64,000 nt of DNA from Chromatium okenii (GCF_016583745.1 NZ_NRRQ01000002.1:1-64000); one strand, 5' to 3'; positions 17,762 to 28,700 are shown, counted from the stretch's first letter. Notes: generated from the sequence alone by a model not told the origin. Numbers and translations are program-made.

Positions 17762-20700
17762 TTAGCGGAGTTGCTGCCAGCTCATTCGACCTTGGTTGTT
17801 AGAATCGTTAAAAGTATCTTTAATTGTTCCTGAACCTGAACCTTCTCCGCCTGAACCTGAACCTTCTCCGCCTGAACCTGAACCTTCTCCGCCTGAACCT
17901 GAACCTTCTCCGCCTGGAATGTAATGCCTGTAGTTGTTGTTATCACCAATCAAAGTACGCGGCATATCCACGATTTCACCGATCTTCTGCCCGCTGACTG
18001 ACAACTTTTTATCGCCGTCTTTTTTAACATATTCGCTTTCGCTACCATCTTTGCTAACCAGCATGATCTTGCTGTCGTCTGTGATGCGCAAGTTGTACAC
18101 GACACCATCACGGACAATCACTCTATCAGCATCATTAAATTTTTTGTCATCATTGATATTGAAAGTGGCGTTAGTTGACGCGCCACCAGTAAACAAATCA
18201 ACTTCAAAATACCAGCTATTGCCACCACCGACGATGCAAGGGTCGGTTGATTCAATTGGTACCCAACTAGTAAATGCTACGCGCCCACCGCCTGATAAAA
18301 TTTGTGGACGCGCTGCAACCCGCTCACCTTCTTCTTTATTGATGGGTGAAATCAAATCTATAAACCAACCGCGTTTTTTCTCCCAATCCATTACGTTTTG
18401 TGAAAAGATTCGCCAAGTTTTTTCCTTTGGATCAGTTTTTAATGTTGACTCAAAATCAATCGTTTGTTTGAGAAGTGCGGTCTTATCAACGGCTGTGCCG
18501 TCAACCCAAATTGTCTGACCCGTAAAACCTTTTTTGAGTGTTGAATTATCCCAAATACCGTAAACACTTTGCACTGTACGACTGTGCACATCACCAGTAC
18601 GCATATACTGACCAGTACCGAAATAAATCAAATAACCACCCAGTGGATGCGTACCGACTTCCACGGGTCCCGTAATGGGTTGCAATGTTGTCTCACCTTT
18701 AGCGTTGACATATTCTGCTTGAAAAACTTTAACCACTTCTCCAGTGCCAGTTAAATCAAAGCGCCACAAATTACCTTGGAGATCACCCGCATAAGCTCCC
18801 ACAATTGTTTTTTGTGTATCGAAGATTAAATACGGAGCAGATAACCCATTGCTTGCTTCAGTAGAAGCCTGAATTTTTTCAATCACCGTGCCGTCTTTTA
18901 AGTTGACCACATATAGCCAAGCGCCAGTACCACTATCGTAACCATTGCCAAACACTGCTGCCCATTGCCCATTTTGCAAACGTCCAATCACCGGCGAGGA
19001 AGTCATTTGCCCAACCATATAACCAAGCTTGCTGTCATTAAATTCCCACAGAACTTTTTCGGCGCTGAATGCGTCAGGGTTAGTGACATCTAAAGCAAAC
19101 ACTGCTTTACCACCTGCGCCCAAGGTGCCAATTAAAATTGAGCGCCATGCTCCATCAACAAAAGCATCGCCAACATTAGGTGAACCATCCACAAAATCGC
19201 GGTGATCAGTGAAGGTTTTATAATCTAGGCTAGTGAGGCTTTTCAATTTTCCAAATAAAGCATTTGGGACATAAGCAAATTTCTCAGCACCGTCTGTGGC
19301 ATCAAAACCATGCAACATGCCGTCATTCGCACCAACATAAATCATTGGCGTGCGTTCTTTATTGACACTGAGAAATGAAGTGTAGGTCTCTTTTTCGGTA
19401 GCAGCAGCAGGTAGATATTTATAACCAACGTTTTGAGGTTTACCAACATACAGCGGATCAGAATGCACAATATCGCCTAACAACGTGGTGCGAATCCGAA
19501 AACCAGTGAGACCCTCATCTTTCGATTCTTTACTTTGATCGCCGCGCAACCAATTAAATATAGTTTCATCGTTCGATAAATCGCCTTTTTGTGCGGTATT
19601 GAGTGTTGCCCAAGTGAATGCAATTCCTGCTGGGTCAGAATCATCATCTGGAGTGCCGTTCCAAGTGTAAATGTGACGCGCTGTCCAAGCCGGCATTGAA
19701 TCTACTGCATCCCAAACTAAATCAGTATCATCGCCATAATTTATCAATTCCAGTGCTTTGACTTCGCCACTCCAATCGCTGGGATCAAATGCCACCTCAT
19801 AAACCATCGTCTCACCATCAATCCGCGTCGAACTCGCGGCAGCAGTTGCTGCGGTTTCTTTACTGAGACTTAAGATTCTGGTAAAGGCTTCTTCGAGTTG
19901 ATCTTGCAATTTTCCAGCATTCGTCACTAAAAAGTAGTTAGGCGATGCTTCACCTTTAGCCAACTTATCATTGCCTTCTGAACCATATTTTGCTGCATAC
20001 CACAACGGATTTTCTAATACTGTGGCAACATTAGTTGCAGAGCTGGCGGTAAAGGTACGGGTTGCTGTTAATGGTAATGGAGTATCTGTTTCTGATATTC
20101 CGCAATCAGAAGGTGGTGATGCAACCGCACAACCTCCTGACGACACACCGGCTGGCGTATCAAGAAAATAATCAGGATCCTCACCAACACTTGTATCTTT
20201 ATCCCGCACTTCTAAATACACGCCATCTTGAGTTGTTCCTGAAATCACATAACCCATGTGTTGCATGATGCCGCCGGCAGCGTATTCAGAATTTAAGTTA
20301 ATAGTCAACGTATTGTCTGCATTGACTTTAACTTCATACACGACAATGGCATCCATATCGTGATCTGCGCCCTGTTCCACATCTTCATAATTAATACGGA
20401 ATTTAATGGAAGGTCGTCCGCTATTGATGTTAGCGTTTTTATCTGAACCACCTGGATCAGTGTTAGCAAACTCTTCAATAAAAAAATCGACAATGCTGTT
20501 TGTCGGCTGAAATTTCACCTGTGCTGGATCGATACCAGAACCACCAACTGATTTTGCAAAGGGTACTAGCGTTACTTTTTTAGTACCCACCGGAATGATG
20601 ATCTTTGGCAATGGTGACGCTAAAGCGACAGAAAATGTATTGATGTCTTGCTTATCTGCTAAATCAGCTCTGAGATCATTTTTAAACGCAAATCGCGCAA

Positions 20701-22918
20701 TACCGGCCGAGTAGTAACCACCCTGCTTTGTAGGTTCAGACGGTGATAATCCTCGGATATTTCCTAAGCCAGTCACTGTTTTTGCAGTTGGCACACCAAC
20801 AAAACTAGTGCTGCCGTTGACTTCACCAATGAAATGCAAACCTGATCCGCTGTTTTCAGCAGCCCAAATCGCATTTGCTTCAGTAGCGACATTTAACCCA
20901 CTCATATCACCGCTAAAGCTCGCAAATACTGAACCGGGCACTTGATCGGTATCAAAGGAAGGATTCACGTCGCTGATCACTAACTGCGCACCGGGCGAAC
21001 AATACAGCGAGGAATTAGCTTTATAAGGATCAACCCATACTGGTGCAGGTAAATCCATCGCCGACTTCGCAGGATCGCTTAAACTAACCTGCTCTTTACC
21101 GTCCTTTAAAGCTGGCATAAATACTGATGTTGCAGTGGTTTTACCAGAAAAATAACGCAAACTTTCATACATCATTTCCGCAATCGGATTACCCCAATCA
21201 GGAAATTTGCTGCCAGAACTCACCATCGGGCTGGTTGTCAACCAACCTCCATTGTAAGAATAATCTGTACCACTTTTGAAATCGACGATCCGAAATAAAT
21301 CTAAAGTTTTTACAATACCAAGCAGATCTGTAAATACACCAGTTGCTGGATCAACTTCGCCAAGAATTGGATCCATTTCATTCATAAAACTTTCAATATT
21401 TTTGCGTAAAATACCGCCTTTCATATTATAGGCATGTGTGAATGATCCAGAAATTAACCCAAACAACATTTGATTATCTTTGCCGTATTCCTGTAATAAT
21501 CCATCTGGTTTATAAGTCACGACATCTGGATTTGGATCAGTGTCAGTGTAAGGTTTACAATTAGAATCTAAATACTCGTCTTTACAAACCTGAACGCGGA
21601 CAGTGTAATCTTCCATATCCGAAGCTGGAACATTTCTTCTGTAAGTTGAAACAACTAAATCAGCATATTTTTTAGTTGGTACCACTTCCCAAGTGTTGCT
21701 ACTATCCGGTCCACTCCAGTATAAATTGTACTTATCCCCACCACCTCCTTCTTCATGTCTAAATTCAATTTCATGTTCACCGCTGCTCAGTTCTACTACT
21801 CCTTTACAATCATCATTTTGGGCAGTGCAGGCATTATAGGTATAACGTCCAAAAACTAAATCTCCGTCAATGAGCACTTCAGTTGCGTCATCACCATAGA
21901 TTGAAAATTTATACTCTCCTGAAGTTACGATATTTAGTTTTCCTTTGAATATAGTGATGTAATTATCATCGCCGCCATAAGGGTTGCAATTGCTATTACA
22001 TTCGATCCTACCATTCAGCGTAAAGTCAGGAGTTGATGGTGTGGGTAGAGCATTGCTTCCCATAAAGTTATTTGAGTTTGCTAAGAGCGCAATAAGAGTA
22101 CTAAAAGCATCGTGATCTGCTGGTCGAGTATTATTGACCGTTGCTGTACTTTCACAGGCGTTGCCACTCTTAACACAGATTGTTCCTGCTACTGGTCTCT
22201 CAATCGCCACCCATTCCCAAATTCGATAATTGGAATTCGTCAACACCCGCATCAATGGTTTTTTACTGCTCTCGTTAGCAAGTGTGGTATTTGCAAACAG
22301 GTGACGAGTTCCTGCCGATGGTTGTGATAGCGGCGTATAATCAGAAATTTTATAATGATCATGCGCTTCGCTGAGATATTCCTTGCCCCAGCTATGCGCA
22401 TCTTGTGGAATATAAGAACGCTCTAAAACAGTTAATGCGGTGGTATCAGTAGAACGTTTCCCGCCATACAGCACTTTTCTCAGTGCATCAATACGAGTAG
22501 TTGTAATATAGTTGAGAAAATCGCCGCTCCATTGCCCGGAGCATTTTTTAGTTGTCGTCTTGGAGACTGGAGTAAAAAGATCAGAACTGTAGTCGTAACA
22601 AAGATGCGAATCAAAATAGCCAAAATAATCAATAGCCTTTCCATCTTTATCTTTCATGTCGGGTTTATAACCAACATCTAAAATACCATCACCGCTTAAA
22701 TCAGACGCATCGTTATAGGCTTCATAATAAAGCGTGTGATCTTTGCCCATAATTAACATGGTCAGCGGTGGCGCTGCCACATTACCGCCAGCAGCAAATA
22801 ACGGGTATTGCGCAAGGTCTTCAGCGCGAACAAGCGTCAACGGTAACGAAAGAACGATACCGACTAAAAAAGCAAATACAGAGCGGTATTGAGCCAGATG
22901 GTTGCTATAGCTGTGCAT
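17762..22918 (-). CDS. pilY1: Type IV pilus tip adhesin/assembly protein PilY1
   Basis: A 1718-residue exported protein that primes type IV pili and acts as tip adhesin and sensor. The signal peptide covers about residues 1-32. Near residue 70 an EF-hand-like loop DASDLSGDGILD is followed by VGYKP and YFGYFDS, as in PilY1 relatives without a canonical von Willebrand MIDAS. A PA14-like domain (about 300-420) shows SGEYKFSIYGDDATEVLIDG and later YNLYWSGPD. The conserved C-terminal beta-propeller starts after DPSDWSGEVKALEL (about 1043) and contains VGANDGMLHGFDATDG (about 1196) and GTLGAGGKAVFALDVTNP. The tail has four GEGSGSG repeats before a final unique stretch. It is unusually long compared with the roughly 1160 residues of P. 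aeruginosa PilY1. Confidence 0.93.
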   Translation of the reverse strand: MHSYSNHLAQYRSVFAFLVGIVLSLPLTLVRAEDLAQYPLFAAGGNVAAPPLTMLIMGKDHTLYYEAYNDASDLSGDGILDVGYKPDMKDKDGKAIDYFGYFDSHLCYDYSSDLFTPVSKTTTKKCSGQWSGDFLNYITTTRIDALRKVLYGGKRSTDTTALTVLERSYIPQDAHSWGKEYLSEAHDHYKISDYTPLSQPSAGTRHLFANTTLANESSKKPLMRVLTNSNYRIWEWVAIERPVAGTICVKSGNACESTATVNNTRPADHDAFSTLIALLANSNNFMGSNALPTPSTPDFTLNGRIECNSNCNPYGGDDNYITIFKGKLNIVTSGEYKFSIYGDDATEVLIDGDLVFGRYTYNACTAQNDDCKGVVELSSGEHEIEFRHEEGGGGDKYNLYWSGPDSSNTWEVVPTKKYADLVVSTYRRNVPASDMEDYTVRVQVCKDEYLDSNCKPYTDTDPNPDVVTYKPDGLLQEYGKDNQMLFGLISGSFTHAYNMKGGILRKNIESFMNEMDPILGEVDPATGVFTDLLGIVKTLDLFRIVDFKSGTDYSYNGGWLTTSPMVSSGSKFPDWGNPIAEMMYESLRYFSGKTTATSVFMPALKDGKEQVSLSDPAKSAMDLPAPVWVDPYKANSSLYCSPGAQLVISDVNPSFDTDQVPGSVFASFSGDMSGLNVATEANAIWAAENSGSGLHFIGEVNGSTSFVGVPTAKTVTGLGNIRGLSPSEPTKQGGYYSAGIARFAFKNDLRADLADKQDINTFSVALASPLPKIIIPVGTKKVTLVPFAKSVGGSGIDPAQVKFQPTNSIVDFFIEEFANTDPGGSDKNANINSGRPSIKFRINYEDVEQGADHDMDAIVVYEVKVNADNTLTINLNSEYAAGGIMQHMGYVISGTTQDGVYLEVRDKDTSVGEDPDYFLDTPAGVSSGGCAVASPPSDCGISETDTPLPLTATRTFTASSATNVATVLENPLWYAAKYGSEGNDKLAKGEASPNYFLVTNAGKLQDQLEEAFTRILSLSKETAATAAASSTRIDGETMVYEVAFDPSDWSGEVKALELINYGDDTDLVWDAVDSMPAWTARHIYTWNGTPDDDSDPAGIAFTWATLNTAQKGDLSNDETIFNWLRGDQSKESKDEGLTGFRIRTTLLGDIVHSDPLYVGKPQNVGYKYLPAAATEKETYTSFLSVNKERTPMIYVGANDGMLHGFDATDGAEKFAYVPNALFGKLKSLTSLDYKTFTDHRDFVDGSPNVGDAFVDGAWRSILIGTLGAGGKAVFALDVTNPDAFSAEKVLWEFNDSKLGYMVGQMTSSPVIGRLQNGQWAAVFGNGYDSGTGAWLYVVNLKDGTVIEKIQASTEASNGLSAPYLIFDTQKTIVGAYAGDLQGNLWRFDLTGTGEVVKVFQAEYVNAKGETTLQPITGPVEVGTHPLGGYLIYFGTGQYMRTGDVHSRTVQSVYGIWDNSTLKKGFTGQTIWVDGTAVDKTALLKQTIDFESTLKTDPKEKTWRIFSQNVMDWEKKRGWFIDLISPINKEEGERVAARPQILSGGGRVAFTSWVPIESTDPCIVGGGNSWYFEVDLFTGGASTNATFNINDDKKFNDADRVIVRDGVVYNLRITDDSKIMLVSKDGSESEYVKKDGDKKLSVSGQKIGEIVDMPRTLIGDNNNYRHYIPGGEGSGSGGEGSGSGGEGSGSGGEGSGSGTIKDTFNDSNNQGRMSWQQLR
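17829..17912 (-). repeat. Tandem repeat, 4 x 21 bp, in the 3' end of pilY1
   Basis: Four identical 21-bp units (plus-strand unit CCTGAACCTGAACCTTCTCC followed by G) encode GEGSGSG four times near the PilY1 C-terminus. Perfect identity suggests recent or continuing slippage, so the copy number is probably variable between strains. The unit is a multiple of three, so changes would keep the frame. Confidence 0.95.
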
Positions 22919-23002
22919 GACGAATCTCCAATCAGCAGAATGTTTTCATTAACCAAAAGTGCCAATTTAACAAACAATATACAAAAGTTATTTGCGTTTA
23001 TA

Positions 23003-23527
23003 TCAGAGCTTATCAGAAGATAATGGGCGTCTAAAAATCGTTTCTAACACGACCACTGACGTTGCAATGGTGCCTTGTCCACGAGCTGTCACCCTGTAGC
23101 AATTCATTCCTGTATAACATTGTTCTGAGCATAATGTAGGATTTGAGAATGATGCAGGATCGGTTGGAGTTGCACTATAGGCACATCGAATGACATAAAT
23201 TGGTTGAGCAGCCAGTTGCGGTGGCGGTACCCGTGGCGGAAGAGTAACAGAAACTGCATCAGTCCAATTACTATCATTATTTGAATCAGGCGCTACACTA
23301 GCCAATGACATTTCATTAAGATCAGTGTTGCCCGCAATAAAGTTCTCGGCTCGGCGCAATGCAACTTCTGCCGCTTGAAACGCAATGTTATGATCATTGG
23401 CGTTGCTTGCCATGCGTTCATCAAGACCGCCAGTTTGCATCGCAGCGATGCTCATTACCGTCATTAGCAACAAAAAAATCAAGCCAATCACTAATACCAT
23501 GCCAGTTTGACTTTTACGCTTGTTCAT
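23003..23527 (-). CDS. pilX: Type IV pilus assembly protein PilX
   Basis: A 174-residue minor pilin of the PilX type. A short basic leader (MNKRKSQTG) is followed by the hydrophobic segment MVLVIGLIFLLLMTVMSIAA and the PilX-typical stretch QTGGLDERMASNANDHNIAFQAAEVALRRAE, split here into its two halves around NDHN. Two pairs of cysteines near the end may form disulfides. It lies between pilW (12-bp gap) and pilY1 (84-bp gap) in the pilus priming operon. PilX joins PilV, PilW, FimT and PilY1 in the complex at the pilus tip. Confidence 0.88.
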   Translation of the reverse strand: MNKRKSQTGMVLVIGLIFLLLMTVMSIAAMQTGGLDERMASNANDHNIAFQAAEVALRRAENFIAGNTDLNEMSLASVAPDSNNDSNWTDAVSVTLPPRVPPPQLAAQPIYVIRCAYSATPTDPASFSNPTLCSEQCYTGMNCYRVTARGQGTIATSVVVLETIFRRPLSSDKL

Positions 23528-23539
23528 CTCTATTAACCT

Positions 23540-24445
23540 TTACTTTATCCGATTACGCAACGCAATGGTGGCGCTAAACATTTGATAAATTCGACGATCA
23601 GTGGCAGTAAAAAAAGTACCGTCGTTTTTTTCAAAAGGCAGCGACATCGGCGTTTCCACTAAATTATTGTCAGTGCTGCCAACTATCAAATCGATCTTTA
23701 TGGAAAACACTTGATCCCAGTCTAGCGGGACATTAACGTAATTATCAATTTGTCCGTCTCCCGTGTTATCAACTCCGTAACGCACCTGCATATCATAAAC
23801 ACATTCAATGAGTTCTTGAGCGTCTGAAGAATCGATCTTTTGATATAATCCAGGTTGTCCAGTAACACTACTTGGCGCAACATAATAGACATGATTAACG
23901 ACGTAAGGATCGATCTCATCATCAGAATCATCAGGGCCAAAATCAGTATTAGGATCAGTATCATCTTTACCAGGCTTGAAATCAGACTCAGGGTCTAAAT
24001 AACGAATTCCAATAACATCAGTATTTTTAGTGTAATCTCCTAAATTACTCCAATCTTTCCCTTTTTTATCATCTAAATGACTCCAAAAATTTGGGTCTTT
24101 ACCAACTACTAACGTTGGTTTTGTGCCAACACCGTTCCAGCCCTTAATATAATCTTTTGGCGGCCAAGGATTTTCTTTGTTCGGCAAAAGTTTTGAACTT
24201 TTAAAATTTTGCAAGCCCGCCTGCCGTATGTCTTGTGCTAGATATTCAATTGCAAAGCGTCCATTTTCCTGCACTCGCGCCATCGCCGCACTTGCTTCAT
24301 AACCGCGATTGTTACCAACGAATAACGCAATAACGCCAGCGGAAATAAAAGCGCCAATGCCCATTGCAATCATCAGCTCAACTAAAGTAAAGCCGCGCTG
24401 GAATTTGCTGCCGTGTAACTGAAAACTCACTGTTGACGTATTCAT
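23540..24445 (-). CDS. pilW: Type IV pilus assembly protein PilW
   Basis: A 301-residue minor pilin. The prepilin cleavage site and helix read FQRGFTLVELMIAMGIGAFI, with Glu5 present. Then come the PilW-type ENGRFAIEYLAQDIRQAG and a long C-terminal domain with acidic, aspartate-rich loops (DDTDPNTDFGPDDSDDEIDP), possibly calcium-binding. The start overlaps the pilV stop by 4 bases, and pilX follows after 12 bp. The length is typical for PilW. Confidence 0.9.
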   Translation of the reverse strand: MNTSTVSFQLHGSKFQRGFTLVELMIAMGIGAFISAGVIALFVGNNRGYEASAAMARVQENGRFAIEYLAQDIRQAGLQNFKSSKLLPNKENPWPPKDYIKGWNGVGTKPTLVVGKDPNFWSHLDDKKGKDWSNLGDYTKNTDVIGIRYLDPESDFKPGKDDTDPNTDFGPDDSDDEIDPYVVNHVYYVAPSSVTGQPGLYQKIDSSDAQELIECVYDMQVRYGVDNTGDGQIDNYVNVPLDWDQVFSIKIDLIVGSTDNNLVETPMSLPFEKNDGTFFTATDRRIYQMFSATIALRNRIK

Positions 24446-24909
24446 AATTCTGTCGTGAAATTAAATGAGTGATAAGTGTCTGCGCTGTCAGTTTGACCAT
24501 CAAACCGAGTGTCATTCCAAGTCACCCTCACAGTAAATAAGTTTCCTGTTTGTGCAATGGTGCCGCTGCCATTCGGTAATAAACAGGCAAGCCGATTACC
24601 CCAAATTGTTAAATCAGCTTTTGCGACCGTGCTAGTGACTGAATAAGTTAAAGCTGAATTACAGGTCGCAGTAACGGAACCATTATAGCCTGCGGCACTA
24701 GCAGCCGTTCTATTTGCACGCATCGCATCAATGATTTCATAACTGAGGTTGACAGCTTGAAGCCGTAAATAAGACCCTTGCGTCATTTTTAAGGATACGC
24801 CTTGCAAACCCGCTACTCCCAACAAACCAACGGAAAGTACGAAGGATGCAATCATGACTTCAAGTAAAGTAAAGCCTTGTTGATAATGCCGATGTGCGCT
24901 CATGTGCAT
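24442..24909 (-). CDS. pilV: Type IV pilus modification/assembly protein PilV
   Basis: A 155-residue minor pilin with leader and helix QQGFTLLEVMIASFVLSVGL, then LLGVAGLQGVSLKMTQGSYLRLQAVNL divided by the usual PilV turn, and the family motif DAMRANR. It starts inside the end of fimT (10-bp overlap) and its stop overlaps pilW by 4 bases, so fimT, pilV and pilW are translationally coupled. Confidence 0.9.
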   Translation of the reverse strand: MHMSAHRHYQQGFTLLEVMIASFVLSVGLLGVAGLQGVSLKMTQGSYLRLQAVNLSYEIIDAMRANRTAASAAGYNGSVTATCNSALTYSVTSTVAKADLTIWGNRLACLLPNGSGTIAQTGNLFTVRVTWNDTRFDGQTDSADTYHSFNFTTEL

Positions 24910-25457
24910 TTTGCTCCTGAGTCAATACGTAAACGCCCAATTATATTAAGTGTGATACAGCGTTTTTCTGGCGCAATAACAATAAAAATCGTTCCTGCAC
25001 TGGCTTTACCTCTTGAATCAAAGCTAGCGCGGTCAACAAATACACTGTTACCGGTAATCACGACACCTGCACTTGTTGCCTGCCCCACGCGCAGTGGAAT
25101 ATCACCACTATCAAAAGCGCCATCACCATTATTATCAACAAAAACCATCCAGCCATCTTGCCAACTTGCGCTAGTAACGCAGGTTGGAGTGCTATCGCTA
25201 ACATCATTAGATTTACACACCGTCACGGTTTTGCCGCGTGTCATCGCTTCTGAACGCGCATATTGCAAAGAACTGCTGAGTTGATTGGTGATCGCAGCGA
25301 TGCGGTTGGTGCGGGTAAAGGTTTGGAAACTTGGGATCGCCACCGACATTAAAATAGCGGCAATCGAGAGGGTAATCATCACTTCAATCAGGGAGAAGCC
25401 CGCGCTTGAGCGTCGCGGTAATACTGCAAGCGGTGGGAACGCGCTGGAGGTGAACAT
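24900..25457 (-). CDS. fimT: GspH/FimT-family minor pseudopilin FimT/FimU
   Basis: A 185-residue prepilin, first gene of the pilus operon. After a leader of about 20 residues comes the cleavage site and helix AGFSLIEVMITLSIAAILMS with the conserved Glu5, followed by the GspH/FimT signature RTNRIAAITNQLSSSLQYAR and SEAMTRGKTVTVC. The leader is longer than usual, so an internal start cannot be excluded. The operon promoter must lie in the region divergent from the large glycosidase gene. Confidence 0.88.
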   Translation of the reverse strand: MFTSSAFPPLAVLPRRSSAGFSLIEVMITLSIAAILMSVAIPSFQTFTRTNRIAAITNQLSSSLQYARSEAMTRGKTVTVCKSNDVSDSTPTCVTSASWQDGWMVFVDNNGDGAFDSGDIPLRVGQATSAGVVITGNSVFVDRASFDSRGKASAGTIFIVIAPEKRCITLNIIGRLRIDSGAKCT

Positions 25458-25722
25458 CAGTCTTCTTCCGTTGGTGGCACAAGCGGTGATTTAAGAAGAT
25501 ACAACTATCTTAGACGAGATGTTGCCAATAAATGCGAACTATCACGCAAATTGACACATTGGTCTGCCGCTATTGCAATGGCGACGCTGGCGACTGTCAG
25601 CAGTATCACGATTGATGACGGCGGCGCGTTAAATATCAACAATGATTCAAGCCGTCAAGGTAACATGTCCGCTGTGCCGCCGTCATGGTGCCAACATTCA
25701 TCTCATTCGGTCATTGAAGCAA
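25458..25722. promoter_or_regulatory. Divergent intergenic region, pilus operon / glycosidase
   Basis: 265 bp between fimT (minus) and the preferred start of the glycosidase gene (plus). It must hold the promoters of both. No convincing sigma-70 or sigma-54 box could be picked by eye, and the plus-strand frame stays open back to 25642, so part of it may be coding. Confidence 0.4.
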
Positions 25723-28700
25723 ATGCACACGCAAATACTTGATGCTTTCTCCAATCTCGCCATCTGGTCGCCGATTACTTCGGGGCAAGCGCAATTAACT
25801 TTGACGCCCAACACCAGCGCGGCTGCGCCTGCAATGCAGCTTGATTTTGATTTTGCTGGTGGCGGCGGTTTTGTAGTGGCGCGGCGCGAGTTGTCATTAC
25901 AATTGCCAGACAGTTATGCGTTTTTATTAGACATTCGTACTGCCGCGCCAGCGAATGCGTTTGAATTCAAGTTAATTGATCCAAGTGGTGCAAATGTATG
26001 GCGCTATCGGGATGAACATTTTAACTTTTTAACTGACTGGCACACCTTGCGCATTCCCAATCGTGCGATTGAATTCGGCTGGGGGCCTGCTGGTGGCGGC
26101 AGCGCGGGCGCGATTGGCGCGATTGAGATTGTGATTGCTGCCGGCCCGGGCGGACAAGGGCAAGTGTGGCTTGCCAATCTCCGGCTCGAAGATCGCACGC
26201 CGTCGCAACTGCCGCTGTTGTGCGCCAGCAGTGGCGATCCCGCCGCCGCGCTGGACGGCAAGGCGACGACTTGTTGGCGACCTGAGCAGGTGCCGGCGCA
26301 GTTGACCGTTGATTTTCAAGAAGAACGCGATTTTGGCGGGCTGCTGCTGCACTGGGAGACGACGGCGGCGCGGGAGTTTGCGGTTCACACCAGCGCCGAT
26401 GGCAGCACTTGGTGCGAACGCTACACCGCGCCTCATGCCGCTGGGCGCTGCAATCCGGTCTATTTGCCCAACAGCAGTGCGCGTTATTTGCGCCTGACCG
26501 TCGCTGCGCCAGCCGGAGCGCCGCTGCCCGGCTTGATCGCGCTGGAGTTGCAGCCGGACGCCTTTGCCCGTTCTCAGCATGATTTTTTTCATCACCTCGC
26601 GGCAGCGGCACCGCGTGGGCGGTATCCGCGCTGGCTGTCACGCGAGCAAAGTTATTGGACGCCGGTGGATGTGCCAGATGGCGCAGTGGCGGCACTATTT
26701 AATGAAGATGGCGCGGTGGAGGTGACTCGCGCTGGCTGCATGATTGAACCGTTGCTCACGGTCAGCACGGCGACGGGAACGCAGGTGGTGACGTGGGCGG
26801 ATTGCGAGATTCAGCCTGCGTTGCTGACGCCACCGTTGCCGATTCCGCAATCGCGGTGGCACTGGCGCGAGGGCGAGATGGCGCTGGAATTGACTGTGAC
26901 TGCGTGCGCCAGCCGTGAAATCCCCGAAATCCCACAAATCCCCCCCAGCCCCCCTTTTTCAAAGGGGGGAGATGAAGAGGTGCCTTTTTCAAAGGGGGGA
27001 GATGAGGAAAGCCCCCCTTTGGAAAAGGGGGGTTGGGGGGATTTGAGATCGGGCAGTTGGGGGGATTTAAGTTCAAACATCTGGCTCAACCTGCGTTATC
27101 ACCTGCAAAATCAAGGCACTACTCCGCTGCAAATCGGCATTCATGCCGCGCTGCGTCCGTTTCAAGTTTCCCCAGCATGGCAAGGCTGGCGCGACATCGG
27201 CGGCGTGAGTCCGATCCGCGAGCTGGCGTGGCGCGACGGCGCAGTCTGGGTCAATGGCGCACTGACGCTGGTGCCGCTCACTGCGCCGAGTGGTTTTGGC
27301 GCAGCCGCGTTTGATGAAGGTTTGATCAGCGATTACCTCGCCGCAGCCACGCTGCCAACCGCGCAGACCGTCAGCGATCCGTTTGGATTTGCCTCCGGCG
27401 CACTGCGGTTTGATGTGACGCTCGCGCCGGGTGCAGCCGCTGAAGTGCTGCTCACCGCGCCGATGACGCCCGCGCTGGAACGTCCGACCAACTGGCAGCC
27501 AGCGCCATTTGCTCATGCCCAAAAGCAGTGGTCAGCCGCGCTCAACGCCGTCAGCTTTGAACTGCCGCCCGCTGCGCTGGAGTATTTCCACGCCTGCCAA
27601 GGTGCGCTGGCACATATTTTGATGACCCGCGACGGCGCGGCGCTGCAACCCGGCGCTCGCCGCTACACGCGCTCATGGATTCGAGACGGCGCGGGGATGG
27701 TGGCGGCATTGCTGCGGTTCGGGCGAGCGCCAGAAGCGGCAGCATTCATCCGCTGGTACGCGCCGTTTCAAGCGCCAGACGGCAATGTGCCCTGTTGCGT
27801 CGATGCGACTGGTGCCGATTGGTTGCCAGAACACGACAGTCACGGGCAATTGATTTTTGTCGTCGCCGAGTATTACCGCTTCACCGGCGACCGCCAGTTG
27901 GTGGCTGAGTTGTGGCCAGCGGTGCAACGCGCTGTTGCGTATCTCCAACACTTGCGAGCGCAGCGGTTGACTGCCGATTATCAAAACGGCGCTTGCTTCG
28001 GCTTACTGCCAGAATCCGTCAGCCACGAGGGTTATTTGGCACATCCGGTGCATTCGTACTGGGATGATTTTTGGGCGCTGCGCGGCTTAAAAGACGCCGT
28101 GCAATTGGCGCAGGTCATGGCGGAGACCGCGCTGGCGCAAGAATGGACGGCATTGCACGATGATTTTGCCGCCACACTTCACGCCTCGCTGGCCTGCACG
28201 ATGCGCGAGCGCGAGATTGAATTTTTGCCCGGCTCGGTGGAATGGGCCGATCCCGATCCGACGGCGACCGCCAACGCGCTGACCTTGATTGACGATTTAC
28301 ACGCGCTGCCGAATGCCGTGCTCCAGCGCAGCTTTGATTTATTTATGGAACGCTTTCGCGCCATGCACGGCGCAAATCCGGTGGCGTGGACGAATTACAC
28401 GCCCTATGAAATCCGCATCATCGGCGCGTTGGTGCGACTGGATCGCCGCGACGAAGCCCATGAATTAGCGCAGTTTTTTCTGTCCGAACGGCGTCCACCG
28501 GTGTGGAATCAATGGCCAGAAATTGCGTGGCGCGACCCGCAAGCGCCCGGACATCAAGGCGATTTGCCGCACACTTGGATCAGCGCGGAATACTGCCTCG
28601 TTTTTCGTGATCTCTTTGTTTACGAACGGGAAATTGATCAGGCGCTGGTGATTGGCGCGGGGATTCCGGCGGCGTGGCTGGCGGCTGGCGCAATCGTGAT

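Noticed and set aside
17829-17912. Short direct repeats as a CRISPR array
   Set aside because: Units are contiguous without spacers and lie in frame in pilY1.
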